A stretch of 32,003 bases of DNA from Deltaproteobacteria bacterium (GTDB taxonomy: Bacteria; Desulfobacterota; Binatia; UBA9968): NCBI GenBank assembly GCA_009692615.1, contig SHYW01000054.1:1-32003 (forward strand), in the 5' to 3' direction. The translations under genes were made by a program, and so were the position numbers. Position 1 is the stretch's first letter. Each line of letters opens with the position of its first letter. Shown piece by piece: positions 8,557 through 17,001 of this stretch. A model generated the notes under the pieces. The model saw nothing but the letters and a program-made list of their open reading frames with translations. It did no database searches and was not told where the DNA came from.

Positions 8557-9693
8557 TCACAGTATCACTAAATCGTCGCGATGAATGATCTCTTCGTAGG
8601 CTTTGTAGCCCAAAACTTTTTCAATCTTGCTTGTATGCAATCCTCTGATCCGATTCAACTCCTGGGCGCTATAGTTGACCAAGCCGCGGGCGAACTCTTT
8701 GCCGGCGAGATCCAAACAGCGCACGCACTCGCCGACGCCGAAGACACCGCGCACTTCTTTCAAGCCCGACGGCAACAAGCTCTTGCCCTTTTGCACGACC
8801 GCGTCGTAGGCGCCTTGATCGACGACCAACTCGCCGCCCGGTTTCAAATTGTAAGCGATCCAATGTTTGCGATTGGGCAAACGGTTCTCTTCCGGCAAGA
8901 TCAGCGTGCCGACCTGGGTTTTAGCGTCGAAGACTTTTCCCAACACGCCGCTCCGCAAGCCGCTGGCGATCACGGTGGGAATCCCCGCCAATGCGGCTTC
9001 TTCCGCGGCCGCCAACTTGGTGGCAATGCCGCCGGTGCCAAGCGCGCTCATGCTGGCGCCGCCGATCGCTTGGCGCATGCCGCGCGCGTCGCTAATCAAG
9101 GGAATCAGCGCGGCATCTTCATGGCCGCGCGGATCTTTGTCGTAGACGCCTTCGACATCGCTCAAGATGACCAACAGATCGGCGGCCAACAACGTCGCCA
9201 CCAGCGCCGATAGATGATCGTTGTCGCCGAATTTCATTTCTTCGACGGCGACGGTATCGTTTTCGTTGACGATGGGAATGATCGACGACTCCAAGAGCAT
9301 TTCAAACGTATGCTTGGCGTTGATGTAGCGCTGACGGTTGGCGAGATCGTCGGCGGTCAAGAGCACCTGGGCGACGCATTTGTCGAATTTCGAAAAGGCG
9401 CGCTCATAGAGCGCCATGAGTTTGATTTGCCCCACCGCGGCAAGCGCCTGCTTTTCAGGAATACTCTTGGGCCGTTCGGTCCGTCCAAGCCGCGTCATGC
9501 CAGCGGCCACCGCGCCGGAGCTGACCACGACGATTTCTTTCTTGCGCTCGTGCAGAAGGGCCAGTTCGCGCACCAAACCGCGCAAGCGGTTTTCCTCGAT
9601 CCCCGCGCTCGACGAAAGAATCTGGCTGCCGATCTTGACGACGACCCGGTGCGCCCGTTTAAGGATTGGCTTCTTGTGCTCCAGCTGGCTCAT
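8557..9693 (-). CDS. proB: Glutamate 5-kinase with PUA domain
   Basis: Phosphorylates glutamate with ATP, the committed step of proline synthesis, and is normally inhibited by proline. The 378-residue protein begins with the amino-acid-kinase fold: VVVKIGSQIL, VVSSGAVAAGM, NENDTVAVEE, then GTGGIATKLAAA. A C-terminal PUA domain of about 75 residues follows from roughly residue 295, as in the long form of the enzyme. The ATG at 9693 lies 35 bases inside the end of obgE, and no later plausible start precedes the kinase motif. Overlap with obgE suggests translational coupling, although the terminator after rpmA separates this pair from rplU-rpmA. Confidence 0.97.
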   Translation of the reverse strand: MSQLEHKKPILKRAHRVVVKIGSQILSSSAGIEENRLRGLVRELALLHERKKEIVVVSSGAVAAGMTRLGRTERPKSIPEKQALAAVGQIKLMALYERAFSKFDKCVAQVLLTADDLANRQRYINAKHTFEMLLESSIIPIVNENDTVAVEEMKFGDNDHLSALVATLLAADLLVILSDVEGVYDKDPRGHEDAALIPLISDARGMRQAIGGASMSALGTGGIATKLAAAEEAALAGIPTVIASGLRSGVLGKVFDAKTQVGTLILPEENRLPNRKHWIAYNLKPGGELVVDQGAYDAVVQKGKSLLPSGLKEVRGVFGVGECVRCLDLAGKEFARGLVNYSAQELNRIRGLHTSKIEKVLGYKAYEEIIHRDDLVIL

Positions 9694-10714
9694 GATCGCT
9701 CTCGCTCTGTTGCTTCAATTCATCCAGTTTGCGGCCAATTAAATAAACCAGCGCCTGCACGCCCTCAGTGGTGGCGGCGGAGATGACGTGCAGCGGGCGA
9801 AACGTTTTGGGCAGTTTCTTGCCCAGCAACTTGGCCTTTTCCCGCCCCTCGGGTAAATCGATTTTGTTGGCGACGACGATCTGCGGCTTGCCGATCAGTT
9901 CCGGATCGAAAAGCTCCATCTCGCGGTTGATAGCCTTCCACGCTGCCAACGGATCTTTATCATCGAGCAACGAGGCATCGAGCATATGCACCAACACCCG
10001 CGTGCGCATGACATGGCGGAGAAACTTATCGCCCAGGCCATGGCCTTGATGCGCCCCTTCGATCAACCCGGGAATATCCGCGGCGATGAAACTTTTCCCT
10101 TCGCCGTAACCCACCACGCCCAAGTTGGGCACCAGCGTGGTAAACGGATAATCGGCAATCTTCGGCCGCACCGCGGAGATCACCGAGATCAATGTCGACT
10201 TGCCGGCATTGGGCAGGCCAATGATTCCCACGTCGGCGAGCAAGCGCAGCTCAATTTCCAGATCGCGCTCGGCGCCGGGCTCGCCGGGCTGACAGTAACG
10301 CGGGCTACGGTTGGTCGACGACGCGAAATGGGCGTTGCCTTTACCGCCCCGGCCGCCGGCAGCGACCACGGTGCGCTCGCCGGGAGTTTTCATGTCAGCC
10401 AGCAGCTCGCCGGTGGCAGCGTCGCGAATCAACGTGCCGACCGGAACTTTGATGATGTAATCGTCGCCGCGCCGGCCGTCACAGCCGGCGTCGGCGCCGT
10501 GTTTGCCGGGACTCGCCTTGCATTCTTTGCGATAGCGCAGATCGAGCAGCGTCGCCAGTTGCCCGTCCGCTTCAGCGATCACATCGCCGCCGTGGCCGCC
10601 ATTACCGCCATCGGGCGGGCCGCGGCGAACGAACTTAGCGCGATAAAAACTGACGCAACCCGGCCCGCCGTTACCGGCGATAGCGCGGATCTTGGTTTCG
10701 TCGATGAATTTCAT
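9659..10714 (-). CDS. obgE: GTPase ObgE/CgtA
   Basis: A ribosome-associated essential GTPase of 351 residues, acting in 50S assembly and stress responses. The N-terminal glycine-rich Obg domain runs to about residue 158 (GGNGGHGGDV, GGRGGKGN). The G domain holds P-loop GLPNAGKS at 166-173, switch DIPGLIEGAH and specificity motif NKID. There is no extended C-terminal Obg-C domain of the kind seen in some Firmicutes. The ATG at 10714 begins the conserved MKFIDE. The 3' end overlaps proB by 35 bases. Upstream lies an intergenic repeat and then the rpmA terminator, so obgE needs its own promoter or read-through. Confidence 0.97.
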   Translation of the reverse strand: MKFIDETKIRAIAGNGGPGCVSFYRAKFVRRGPPDGGNGGHGGDVIAEADGQLATLLDLRYRKECKASPGKHGADAGCDGRRGDDYIIKVPVGTLIRDAATGELLADMKTPGERTVVAAGGRGGKGNAHFASSTNRSPRYCQPGEPGAERDLEIELRLLADVGIIGLPNAGKSTLISVISAVRPKIADYPFTTLVPNLGVVGYGEGKSFIAADIPGLIEGAHQGHGLGDKFLRHVMRTRVLVHMLDASLLDDKDPLAAWKAINREMELFDPELIGKPQIVVANKIDLPEGREKAKLLGKKLPKTFRPLHVISAATTEGVQALVYLIGRKLDELKQQSESDHEPAGAQEANP

Positions 10715-10721
10715 GTCAAAA

Positions 10722-10812
10722 TAGAATCCAGGAGTCAGAATCCAGAAGCAAACTCGGATCGCAATGATCGTGTCACAACTTCCGACTACTGAATTCTGAC
10801 TTCTGTATTCTG
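10722..10812. repeat. Intergenic hairpin with tandem AGAATCC/CAGAAGT-type arms
   Basis: The left arm (10722-10748) and the reverse complement of the right arm (10781-10812) align well. Each alternates AGAAT and CAG-type blocks, for example AGTCAGAAT in both. The spacer is about 30 bases. Arms are made of repeated units of about seven bases. It lies in the obgE upstream region, between obgE and the rpmA terminator, and may affect the obgE leader. Confidence 0.75.
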
Positions 10813-10841
10813 CCTCGTCCCATCATCCGCTTCTCCCGGGC

Positions 10842-10867
10842 AAAAAAAAAGCCCCTTCCGGGGCTTT
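10842..10867 (-). terminator. Rho-independent terminator of rplU-rpmA
   Basis: Read on the minus strand this is a perfect stem AAAGCCCC/GGGGCTTT (10848-10855 with 10860-10867), a GGAA loop and a run of T residues. It sits 20 bases beyond the rpmA stop codon. It should end the two-gene ribosomal transcript before obgE. Confidence 0.93.
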
Positions 10868-10887
10868 ATCGATTGCGGCAGCGAAAG

Positions 10888-11145
10888 TTATTGAGCCGGT
10901 AGGACTTCGACTTTTTTGCGGACCTTGCTGTGCCGCCCATACTTCACGACGCCGTCGATCAACGAGAACAACGTGTAGTCGCGGCCCATGCCAACGTTCT
11001 TGCCCGGGTGAATCTTGGTGCCGAGTTGGCGGACTAAAATATTGCCGGCGCGCACGGTCTCCCCGCCGAACACTTTCACGCCCCGTCGTTGCCCATTGCT
11101 ATCGCGCCCGTTGCGCGAACTGCCGCCTGCTTTTTTATGTGCCAT
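10888..11145 (-). CDS. rpmA: Large ribosomal subunit protein bL27
   Basis: An 85-residue ribosomal protein of the 50S subunit, whose N-terminal tail reaches the peptidyl transferase centre. The start [18 protein letters not shown] and the internal [18 protein letters not shown] segment are diagnostic. No N-terminal extension of the Firmicutes type that needs protease removal is present. It follows rplU after 13 bases and precedes the terminator at 10842-10867. The usual ysxB/prp gene between L21 and L27 in Firmicutes is missing, consistent with a Gram-negative-like lineage. Confidence 0.98.
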   Translation of the reverse strand: MAHKKAGGSSRNGRDSNGQRRGVKVFGGETVRAGNILVRQLGTKIHPGKNVGMGRDYTLFSLIDGVVKYGRHSKVRKKVEVLPAQ

Positions 11146-11158
11146 CCTAGTTCCTCAA

Positions 11159-11473
11159 CTACGCGTCGATCGCGGTTATCTTCAAAGCGGTTTGATATTG
11201 CCGGTGGCCTTGCCGGCGCATGTAGCCTTTGCGGCGCTTTTTCTTGAACACGAGGATCTTCTTGGCGCGGTCTTGGCCGACGATCTCGCCGGTGACCTTC
11301 GCATTGGTAACTAAAGGGGCGCCAATTTTAGCTTCGCCGTCGCCACCGACGAAAAGGACATCGTCCATGGTGATCTTCTCGCCGACTTCGCCGGCGAGCT
11401 TTTCGATCTTGACAACATCGCCCTCGGACACGCGGTATTGCTTACCGCCGGTTCTAATGACTGCGTATTTCAT
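11159..11473 (-). CDS. rplU: Large ribosomal subunit protein bL21
   Basis: A 104-residue 50S protein that contacts 23S rRNA. It begins [19 protein letters not shown] and carries the C-terminal [15 protein letters not shown] signature typical of the family. The ATG at 11473 is preceded by GGGAAA on the minus strand. It is the first gene of the rplU-rpmA transcript. A candidate promoter lies 20 to 50 bases upstream, and lemA is divergent on the other side. Confidence 0.98.
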   Translation of the reverse strand: MKYAVIRTGGKQYRVSEGDVVKIEKLAGEVGEKITMDDVLFVGGDGEAKIGAPLVTNAKVTGEIVGQDRAKKILVFKKKRRKGYMRRQGHRQYQTALKITAIDA

Positions 11474-11493
11474 AGGATTTTCCCGAAGGGTAT

Positions 11494-11522
11494 TGTTTAA
11501 AGTAAAAAACAGCCGAAGTCAA
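11494..11522 (-). promoter_or_regulatory. Candidate sigma-70 promoter of rplU
   Basis: On the minus strand a TTGACT box (11517-11522) is followed after 17 bases by TAAACA (11494-11499). The -35 box is good and the -10 box is poor. Position, about 20 bases upstream of the rplU start codon, is right but leaves a short leader. Confidence 0.35.
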
Positions 11523-11652
11523 CCAAAGCGGCTACTTAGGCGGAAATGAGACGGCCCCTTGCCAAACCCAAACAGACTTCTTAGATTAATCGACAATAGC
11601 CGTCAGATGAGTCTCGCGACGAATAACAACCTAAAAAACTGGGAGCACACCG

Positions 11653-12252
11653 ATGCGAAAATTATTTTGCAACTCTAGTCTCATCGTAGCATTAGGACTG
11701 GTCACGCTGCTATCGATCTCCAGCTGCGGCTACAACGATCTTCAGGGCTTGGATGAAGAGGTGAAAGGCGCATGGGCGGAAGTCCAGAACCAATATCAAC
11801 GGCGCGCCGACTTGGTGCCGAATCTAGTCGCCACCGTAAAAGGCGCGGCCAACTTCGAACAGGAGACACTGCAAAAAGTCATCGAAGCGCGGAGCGCCGC
11901 GACCTCGATCAAACTCGACGCCAACGCGCTCAGCGACCCTGCGCTGTTTAAAAAATTCGAAGAGGCCCAACGCAACCTCTCCGGTTCGCTCTCACGGTTA
12001 TTGGTAGTCGCCGAACAGTATCCCGATTTGAAAGCCAACCAAAACTTCCGAGATCTCCAGGCTCAGCTCGAAGGCACGGAAAACCGCGTCGCCGTCGCCC
12101 GCGGCCGCTATGGCAAGTCGGTTGTCGAATTCAACAAGAAGGTTCGCTTCTTTCCCTCGAGCCTGACCGCGCAGTATTTGCTCGGCATGAAAGTACGCGA
12201 AAACTTCACCGCCGACGAAGCGGCGCAAAAGCCGCCGCAGGTGAAGTTTTAA
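11653..12252 (+). CDS. LemA family lipoprotein
   Basis: A 199-residue LemA family protein, a membrane-anchored helical protein of unclear function often linked to envelope stress. The N-terminus is a lipoprotein signal with lipobox ISSC and the modified cysteine at 25. The family core follows: NDLQGLDEEVKGAWAEVQNQYQRRADLVPNL, where W and the RADLVPNLV segment are highly conserved, then LSRLLVVAEQYPDLKANQNF and the later RGRYGKSVVEFN. GGGAG eight bases upstream supports the ATG at 11653. It leads a plus-strand set with two TPM-domain genes, a common arrangement. The lipobox predicts attachment to the inner or outer membrane. Confidence 0.93.
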   Translation: MRKLFCNSSLIVALGLVTLLSISSCGYNDLQGLDEEVKGAWAEVQNQYQRRADLVPNLVATVKGAANFEQETLQKVIEARSAATSIKLDANALSDPALFKKFEEAQRNLSGSLSRLLVVAEQYPDLKANQNFRDLQAQLEGTENRVAVARGRYGKSVVEFNKKVRFFPSSLTAQYLLGMKVRENFTADEAAQKPPQVKF

Positions 12253-12375
12253 CTAACGGCGCGGAATGCTCCACTGAAAACGTTCAACGACAAACATCAT
12301 GTCAGGCTTTGCGGCGTTCGCCGAACACCGCACGGTCTGGTCCTGCTTAGCTTTCTATTCCTCTTTTTCCATTCC

Positions 12376-13098
12376 ATGGCTAGCGCCCTCGACATCCCCG
12401 CCCTGCGCGGCCGGGTGAATGACTACGCCGGCGTGATGCAATCCAACCAAGCTCAATCATTGGAAGCTCAACTGGCCCAGCTCGAACGCGACACCGGTCA
12501 TCAAGTCGCGGTGCTGACGATCCCTACATTGGATGGCGAAGACATCGAAGGGTTCAGCATCCGCGTCGCTGAGAATTGGAAGATCGGCAAGAAAGGATTC
12601 GACAACGGCGTTATCTTGATTGTCGCGGTGAAAGACCGAAAGCTTCGGCTCGAAGTCGGTTACGGCCTAGAAGGATTGCTGCCCGATGCCATGGCGAAGC
12701 GGATTAACGCCGACTACATCGTGCCGCATTTTCGCCAGCAGGATTACGCCGGCGGCATCGTCGCGGGCATTGGCGCCGTCGATAAATTACTGCGCAAAGA
12801 ACCGCTGCCAGAGTCGGCGCGCAAGCAAACTCGACAGCGCGGCTTCCAAATCAATTCCACCGCCATGCTCGCGATCACCTTCGCGATCCTCGGCCTGATG
12901 GCGGCGGCCTCGTCGGGAAATCGCCGCGGCAATAACAATAATTTGTGGGGCACCCGCGGCCGGCGCGGGCCAACAATCTGGGGCGGCCCCGGTGGCTTTG
13001 GCGGTGGCGGTTTTTCCGGCGGAGGAAGCTCCGACGGTGGTGGATTTAGCGGCGGCGGCGGCAGCTTTGGCGGCGGCGGCTCCTCCGATAGTTGGTAA
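12376..13098 (+). CDS. TPM-domain protein, YgcG family, with Gly-rich tail
   Basis: From the first ATG this has 240 residues. A TPM domain (about residues 10-140, with LDIPALRGRVNDYAGVM, FDNGVILIVAVKDRKLRLEVGYGLEGLLPD) is followed by one membrane helix at about 162-179. A C-terminal glycine/serine tail (FGGGGFSGGGSS pattern) ends the protein. Such proteins are exported and anchored, with the TPM domain outside. The start is doubtful: the frame continues open upstream to the lemA stop and encodes a typical signal-peptide core, VLLSFLFLFFHSMASA, before this ATG, yet no ATG, GTG or TTG lies there in frame. The real start may be a CTG at 12337 or 12343, or a one-base error may hide it. Its partner is the TPM gene that follows three bases later. 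Confidence 0.88.
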   Translation: MASALDIPALRGRVNDYAGVMQSNQAQSLEAQLAQLERDTGHQVAVLTIPTLDGEDIEGFSIRVAENWKIGKKGFDNGVILIVAVKDRKLRLEVGYGLEGLLPDAMAKRINADYIVPHFRQQDYAGGIVAGIGAVDKLLRKEPLPESARKQTRQRGFQINSTAMLAITFAILGLMAAASSGNRRGNNNNLWGTRGRRGPTIWGGPGGFGGGGFSGGGSSDGGGFSGGGGSFGGGGSSDSW

Positions 13099-13100
13099 TC

Positions 13101-13727
13101 ATGAAAGCGGCAAACTTTTTCACCGCAGCCGAACAAGAACGCATTCGTCAAGCCGTGATCGCGGCCGAGTCGAAGACCGCCGGCGAGATCGTGCCGATGA
13201 TCGTGACCTCCTCGGCGCGCTACACCGAAGTCGAACTGTTGGGCGTCATCGTTGGTTTGTTCATCGGCATGATCGCCGAAGGCGTTTGGAGCGATCCGTG
13301 GGCCTCGCCGTTTTTGAATCTCTGGCCGGTGGTCGGCGCTTTGATGGGTTTTCTCACGAGCCGCATCGCAGCGGTGAAACGCTTGCTGGCATCGCAAAGT
13401 CGTATCGCCCAAGCCGTGCACACAACTTGCCTGGCAGCGTTCACCGAACAGGGGCTTCACTACACCAAAGATCACACCGGGATACTGATTCTAATCTCTC
13501 TGCTCGAACGGCGCGTCCACGTGCTGGCCGATCGCGGCATCAATCAAAAAGTCAACGCCGGCACTTGGGATGAAGTCGTAAGAATTCTCGCCGACGGACT
13601 CAAGTCGGGCAACGCTTGCGATGCATTTTGCCAAGCGATCGCTCGTTGCGGCACCACTCTCGCTGAACATTTTCCGCGCCATGCCGATGACAAAGACGAG
13701 CTGCCCAATCGCCTCGTCACCAAGTAG
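13101..13727 (+). CDS. TPM-domain membrane protein
   Basis: A 208-residue second TPM protein whose ATG lies two bases after the preceding stop; an in-frame TTG at 13092 inside the preceding gene is less likely. The TPM domain is split by a membrane pair: FFTAAEQERIRQAVIAAESKTAGEIVPMIV, then two hydrophobic segments (LLGVIVGLFIGMIAEGV and LNLWPVVGALMGFLTS). The rest carries LISLLERRVHVLADRGINQKV, a classic TPM block. The lemA-TPM-TPM triplet is conserved in many Gram-negatives, and the products probably form one envelope complex. Biochemical role remains unknown. The C-terminus is charged and cytoplasmic-like. Confidence 0.9.
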   Translation: MKAANFFTAAEQERIRQAVIAAESKTAGEIVPMIVTSSARYTEVELLGVIVGLFIGMIAEGVWSDPWASPFLNLWPVVGALMGFLTSRIAAVKRLLASQSRIAQAVHTTCLAAFTEQGLHYTKDHTGILILISLLERRVHVLADRGINQKVNAGTWDEVVRILADGLKSGNACDAFCQAIARCGTTLAEHFPRHADDKDELPNRLVTK

Positions 13728-13787
13728 CGCTACCGGCGGCTTTCGGCTATTCTCCGCTCAATTCATCGCGAAAGGATCGAACCATCC

Positions 13788-14771
13788 ATGCGTCGGAAAA
13801 ATATTTTGCTCGCCTTCGTTTTCGTTTTGCTAAGCGCAGCCGCCCAATCGGCTCGCGCCCAAGATCGCTTCAACTTCGCTTACATCTCGCCCAACGCCGG
13901 CTCGTCGTCGGTGCTATGGATAGCTAAAGAAGCCGGCATCTTCAAAAAGCATAACCTCGACGTGAACGTCATCTACATCGAAGGCACGCCTAAGGCGCTC
14001 ATGTCGTTGTTTGCCGGTGAGCTTCACGTCGTCGCCGGCACCGGCCCGGCGGTCGCCAGCGCCAAAGTGCGCGGCGCCGATGTGAGTATGATGATGGGCT
14101 TCGAAGTTTTTCTGCCGTATTACTTGGTCGCGCAGCCCAGCATCAAAACAATCGAAGAGCTGAAAGGAAAAATCGGCGCCAACCATACCGCGGCCACCTC
14201 CGCGGATTTCGCCATCCGTCTCGGTCTCAAAAGCATCGGCCTCGATCCCGACAAGGACGTAAACTTGCGCGTCGTCGGTGCGACCAATTTGCGCTTGATT
14301 ATGATGCAGCAAAAACAAGCCGACTTTACGATCATCAGCACGACGGAACGGGAAGAAGCGGAAAAGATGGGACTCAGAGTCGTCGCCGATCTCGCCAGCA
14401 AAAAGATCCCCTACCCGCACAGCGGCTTGATCAGCAGTCAAAAGCTGCTCAAAGAAAAGCGCGACGCCATGATGCGCTTCGGCCGCGCCACGGTGGAAGC
14501 GATCCATTTTTTCAAGAACAACAAAGCGCCGACCCTGGCGATCCTGAAAAAATACGCCAAGAGCGATCTCACCACGCTCGACAGCGCGCACGCATACTTG
14601 AAGAACGCGATCCCGGACATGCCCTATCCCACGCTCGAAGGCATGAAGACGATCTTGAACGAAATGGGCCGCAGCCGCCCCGAAGTTCTAAAATACGACG
14701 CCGCGTCGATGGTCGACGGCAGTATCGTCAAAGCGATCGACGACGAAGGATTTTTGAAGAAGCTGAAGTAG
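13788..14771 (+). CDS. NMT1/THI5-like solute-binding protein (orphan)
   Basis: A 327-residue periplasmic binding protein of the NitT/TauT (NMT1/THI5, SsuA-like) type. A signal peptide (hydrophobic ILLAFVFVLLSAAAQS) is cleaved near ARA-QD. The mature start FNFAYISPNAGSSSVLWIAKEAGIFKKHNLDVNVIYIEG is the usual ligand-binding first lobe of this family. AAAGGA lies 11 bases upstream of the ATG. No permease or ATPase gene is adjacent. Nitrate, sulfonates, pyrimidine precursors and aromatic acids are known ligands in the family; this one cannot be assigned. A related orphan protein is at 24911-25891. Confidence 0.88.
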   Translation: MRRKNILLAFVFVLLSAAAQSARAQDRFNFAYISPNAGSSSVLWIAKEAGIFKKHNLDVNVIYIEGTPKALMSLFAGELHVVAGTGPAVASAKVRGADVSMMMGFEVFLPYYLVAQPSIKTIEELKGKIGANHTAATSADFAIRLGLKSIGLDPDKDVNLRVVGATNLRLIMMQQKQADFTIISTTEREEAEKMGLRVVADLASKKIPYPHSGLISSQKLLKEKRDAMMRFGRATVEAIHFFKNNKAPTLAILKKYAKSDLTTLDSAHAYLKNAIPDMPYPTLEGMKTILNEMGRSRPEVLKYDAASMVDGSIVKAIDDEGFLKKLK

Positions 14772-14811
14772 CGAACAACGCTCGGTGCGCCGCTTGACAG
14801 ATCCACCAATT

Positions 14812-16101
14812 CTATCGAGATTGGCGCTTCGAATTGCCAATTTGTTCCGTTGGATTTGGCATGGCGCTGATTTCAAACTTTCCGCGCCGAACATCGACAA
14901 GAAACTGCCTCTCGATTGTTGGTGGTAATCCGCCATGATGATTCCATCTCTCCGCGAGCTGAAACAAGCCAGATTCGACCACACGAATGCCGCTGATTGC
15001 GCCCAGGTTGGTAGCGTTCCCATCGCTATACTTGATCGGCGTCTGTGAACTGTATAGCGGCGTGACGTCTAATTGCCCATCCACGGAAAAGATCGTCGAT
15101 TGCTGAGGACTGACCGATCCAAGAATCACCAGCACGCGATTGCCGTACGACGCGACGGGAGTTGTGACGAAGAGAATGCTTTCGTATGGGATATCCGAAT
15201 ACTCAAGCGATTTAGTCTGGGTTTTAGAAAAACCGACGAAGGCCCCCGCGATTTCATTTTGCACAACGAACGGCAGGTGTGTAAACGCCAAACGGACTCC
15301 CGCCTTTTCCATGTTCTTAATAAGCTTAACAAGCGAATTGTTCCGAATGTTTTCGAGCGCCTTGAATTCCGGGTATCTGCGCCAAAACAGGTGAACTCCA
15401 ATGACCAGAGCCGGCAGCTCATCTTCCTGACGATTGGGTCGGGATTGCAAGGCGGCATCGATTTCATCTTCATCCAAAGGGCCCGCAAAGGCTCTCTCGC
15501 CTTTGTCAAAACGCGCGGTCCAATTAGTCTCGCTCTCCTTGGTGCCATCTTCTTTCCAGTAGGTCCAAAGGCCATAGCGATAGCGGTTTTTAAAAAGCTC
15601 TTCCGCCTTTATTTGCCCGTTCTCGTACCAACTCGTTGTTTTGCCGTCGCGTTTGCCGTCGACGTAATTCTCCTCGACTTCCTTATTACCGTTTTTAAAA
15701 TACGTCGTTCGAGTGCCGTGTAGTTTGCCATTTTTGAAATTGTTTACAGTCGACACAAGACCGTTTGCGTCCCAATAGGTTTCCGCCCCGTCGAGTTCCC
15801 CCTTTTTATAGTGCTTCTCGTATTTTGTCTGATTGCTTAACCACACGGTCTCTTTTCCATCCAACAATCCACTTTTGTAGTCTTGCTCGGCGACTTTGCC
15901 GCCGATTTCATTCCACATGATCCACAGTCCACTAAAGTCCTTCCGCGGCGCGATGCGCCCATCAACATGTTTTGGAAATACGAATGCCTGAAACATGTAG
16001 AGGCGTTTGTGCCACTGAGGATTGCCAAAGGCAAGGACGAGGACGGCGGCGCACGTGAGAACCAGGATCAGACCGAGTGAACCGAGGGCATACTTTTTCA
16101 T
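14812..16101 (-). CDS. MORN-repeat membrane-anchored protein with unrecognised C-terminal domain
   Basis: A 429-residue protein. Residues 5-27 form a membrane anchor or uncleaved signal. From about 55 to 185 lie about six MORN_2-type repeats (YxxGxxxG and WYENGQIKAEELFKN patterns), like the YwqK-type antitoxin and phosphatidylinositol-kinase-linked proteins. The C-terminal part, from about 225 to 400, starts LPALVIGVHLFWRRYPEF and matches no family I can name. It has a mix of strands and helices by eye and no obvious catalytic motif. It is transcribed against the SBP gene at 13788, with only 40 bases between. Its codon choice looks more AT-rich than its neighbours, which may indicate transfer. 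The MORN part is firm; function is unknown. Confidence 0.75.
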   Translation of the reverse strand: MKKYALGSLGLILVLTCAAVLVLAFGNPQWHKRLYMFQAFVFPKHVDGRIAPRKDFSGLWIMWNEIGGKVAEQDYKSGLLDGKETVWLSNQTKYEKHYKKGELDGAETYWDANGLVSTVNNFKNGKLHGTRTTYFKNGNKEVEENYVDGKRDGKTTSWYENGQIKAEELFKNRYRYGLWTYWKEDGTKESETNWTARFDKGERAFAGPLDEDEIDAALQSRPNRQEDELPALVIGVHLFWRRYPEFKALENIRNNSLVKLIKNMEKAGVRLAFTHLPFVVQNEIAGAFVGFSKTQTKSLEYSDIPYESILFVTTPVASYGNRVLVILGSVSPQQSTIFSVDGQLDVTPLYSSQTPIKYSDGNATNLGAISGIRVVESGLFQLAERWNHHGGLPPTIERQFLVDVRRGKFEISAMPNPTEQIGNSKRQSR

Positions 16102-16289
16102 TGCCCGCTTCCCTCTCCAGAGTCGCTGGATGGATAAAACCGGGAACTACTCATATTTTTACTCCGCGCTACCTTTCGTGCAAACGGCAGGATCGATTGA
16201 AAGGAGCACGGACAATCCTGCCCGCGCTTGATACGAGACCGACAGTGAGCCAGCGCTACATATTGTCGCAATTCAGGAAACGTAATGTA

Positions 16290-16715
16290 TTACGACAACA
16301 CAGTGAGGCTTTGTCGTCGCGCTGCACGGGAAAGCTTTTCATCAAAACAAGCAAACGTCACCGCCTGGCTCCCCTGCTCGCCAACAATCACGGCGGAAGC
16401 AAGATGAACTGCATCGTAACCTCTGAGTCCGAATGTTTCGGCTAATTGGCCGGCGCGTCTTATAAGGACGTCCGAAACATCGACGATGAAAAAGGTTTCC
16501 CAGTCATTGTCGAAATCCTGAACAATGGTTCGGTAGTCTCGTAGGGTCACCGCTTGCTCTCGGCGCTTCCGAGCAAACGCAGCTCGCGCTTCGACGTAAG
16601 CGATGCGCGACGTTGAAGGCATTTCGGCGGCATCGACCAGTTGTTTTATCGTAGCGCTGTCCGTTTCGGGCACATACAGCTTCACCAGAGCGCTGGTATC
16701 CAGATAGAGAATCAC
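16290..16715 (-). CDS. VapC-type PIN-domain toxin
   Basis: A 141-residue PIN-domain ribonuclease, the toxin of a type II toxin-antitoxin pair. The four acidic residues of the PIN active site are present: D6 (YLDTSALVKLYV), E42 (YVEARAAF), D101 (GYDAVHLA) and D125 (FACFDEKL). These bind magnesium and cut RNA, often tRNA. The gene overlaps the antitoxin by four bases (ATGA-type junction), so translation is coupled. Toxin action is expected only when the antitoxin is degraded. The target RNA cannot be inferred. The protein ends soon after the last acidic residue, as usual. Confidence 0.92.
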   Translation of the reverse strand: MILYLDTSALVKLYVPETDSATIKQLVDAAEMPSTSRIAYVEARAAFARKRREQAVTLRDYRTIVQDFDNDWETFFIVDVSDVLIRRAGQLAETFGLRGYDAVHLASAVIVGEQGSQAVTFACFDEKLSRAARRQSLTVLS

Positions 16716-16981
16716 CGGCGCTCCTCGATGACAATTTGCGAAACGGGTTTGCCTTTTACGGTCACCCGCCTTGAGGCTCCCTTTGGCTTACCCCCCTTCC
16801 ACGAGCCGATTCCTTTGCGAATAAGCGCTTCGGCGATTTGAGCGCTCGAACTTTGCCTAGGAGGCACCAGCATCGCTATCGATTCGCCCCGTTCGGTGAT
16901 CTCAACGGGACGTCCTTGTTTCACGCTACGGAGATAGTGGCTCAGTTTGTTTTTTAGTTCTCTAACGCCAACAGTGATCAT
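16712..16981 (-). CDS. Phd/YefM-type antitoxin
   Basis: An 89-residue antitoxin of the Phd/YefM (prevent-host-death) family. The start MITVGVRELKNKLSHYLRSV is the DNA-binding fold and the later RGRPVEITERGESIAMLVP matches the family core. The C-terminal charged stretch is likely the toxin-neutralising, protease-sensitive part. AAGGAGGAG lies a few bases before the ATG and a consensus-like promoter is at 17002-17030. It is expected to repress its own operon. Phd antitoxins commonly pair with Doc, RelE or PIN toxins; here the PIN toxin overlaps by four bases. Confidence 0.92.
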   Translation of the reverse strand: MITVGVRELKNKLSHYLRSVKQGRPVEITERGESIAMLVPPRQSSSAQIAEALIRKGIGSWKGGKPKGASRRVTVKGKPVSQIVIEERR

Positions 16982-17001
16982 ACGCTCCTCCTTGTGGCGT
17001 C

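Noticed and set aside
12968-13092. GGC/GGT-rich stretch as a DNA repeat
   Set aside because: It encodes the Gly/Ser tail typical of YgcG-type TPM proteins and needs no separate repeat.
14794-14799. TTGACA after the binding-protein gene at 13788
   Set aside because: No -10 box follows at the right distance and it would read only antisense to the MORN gene.
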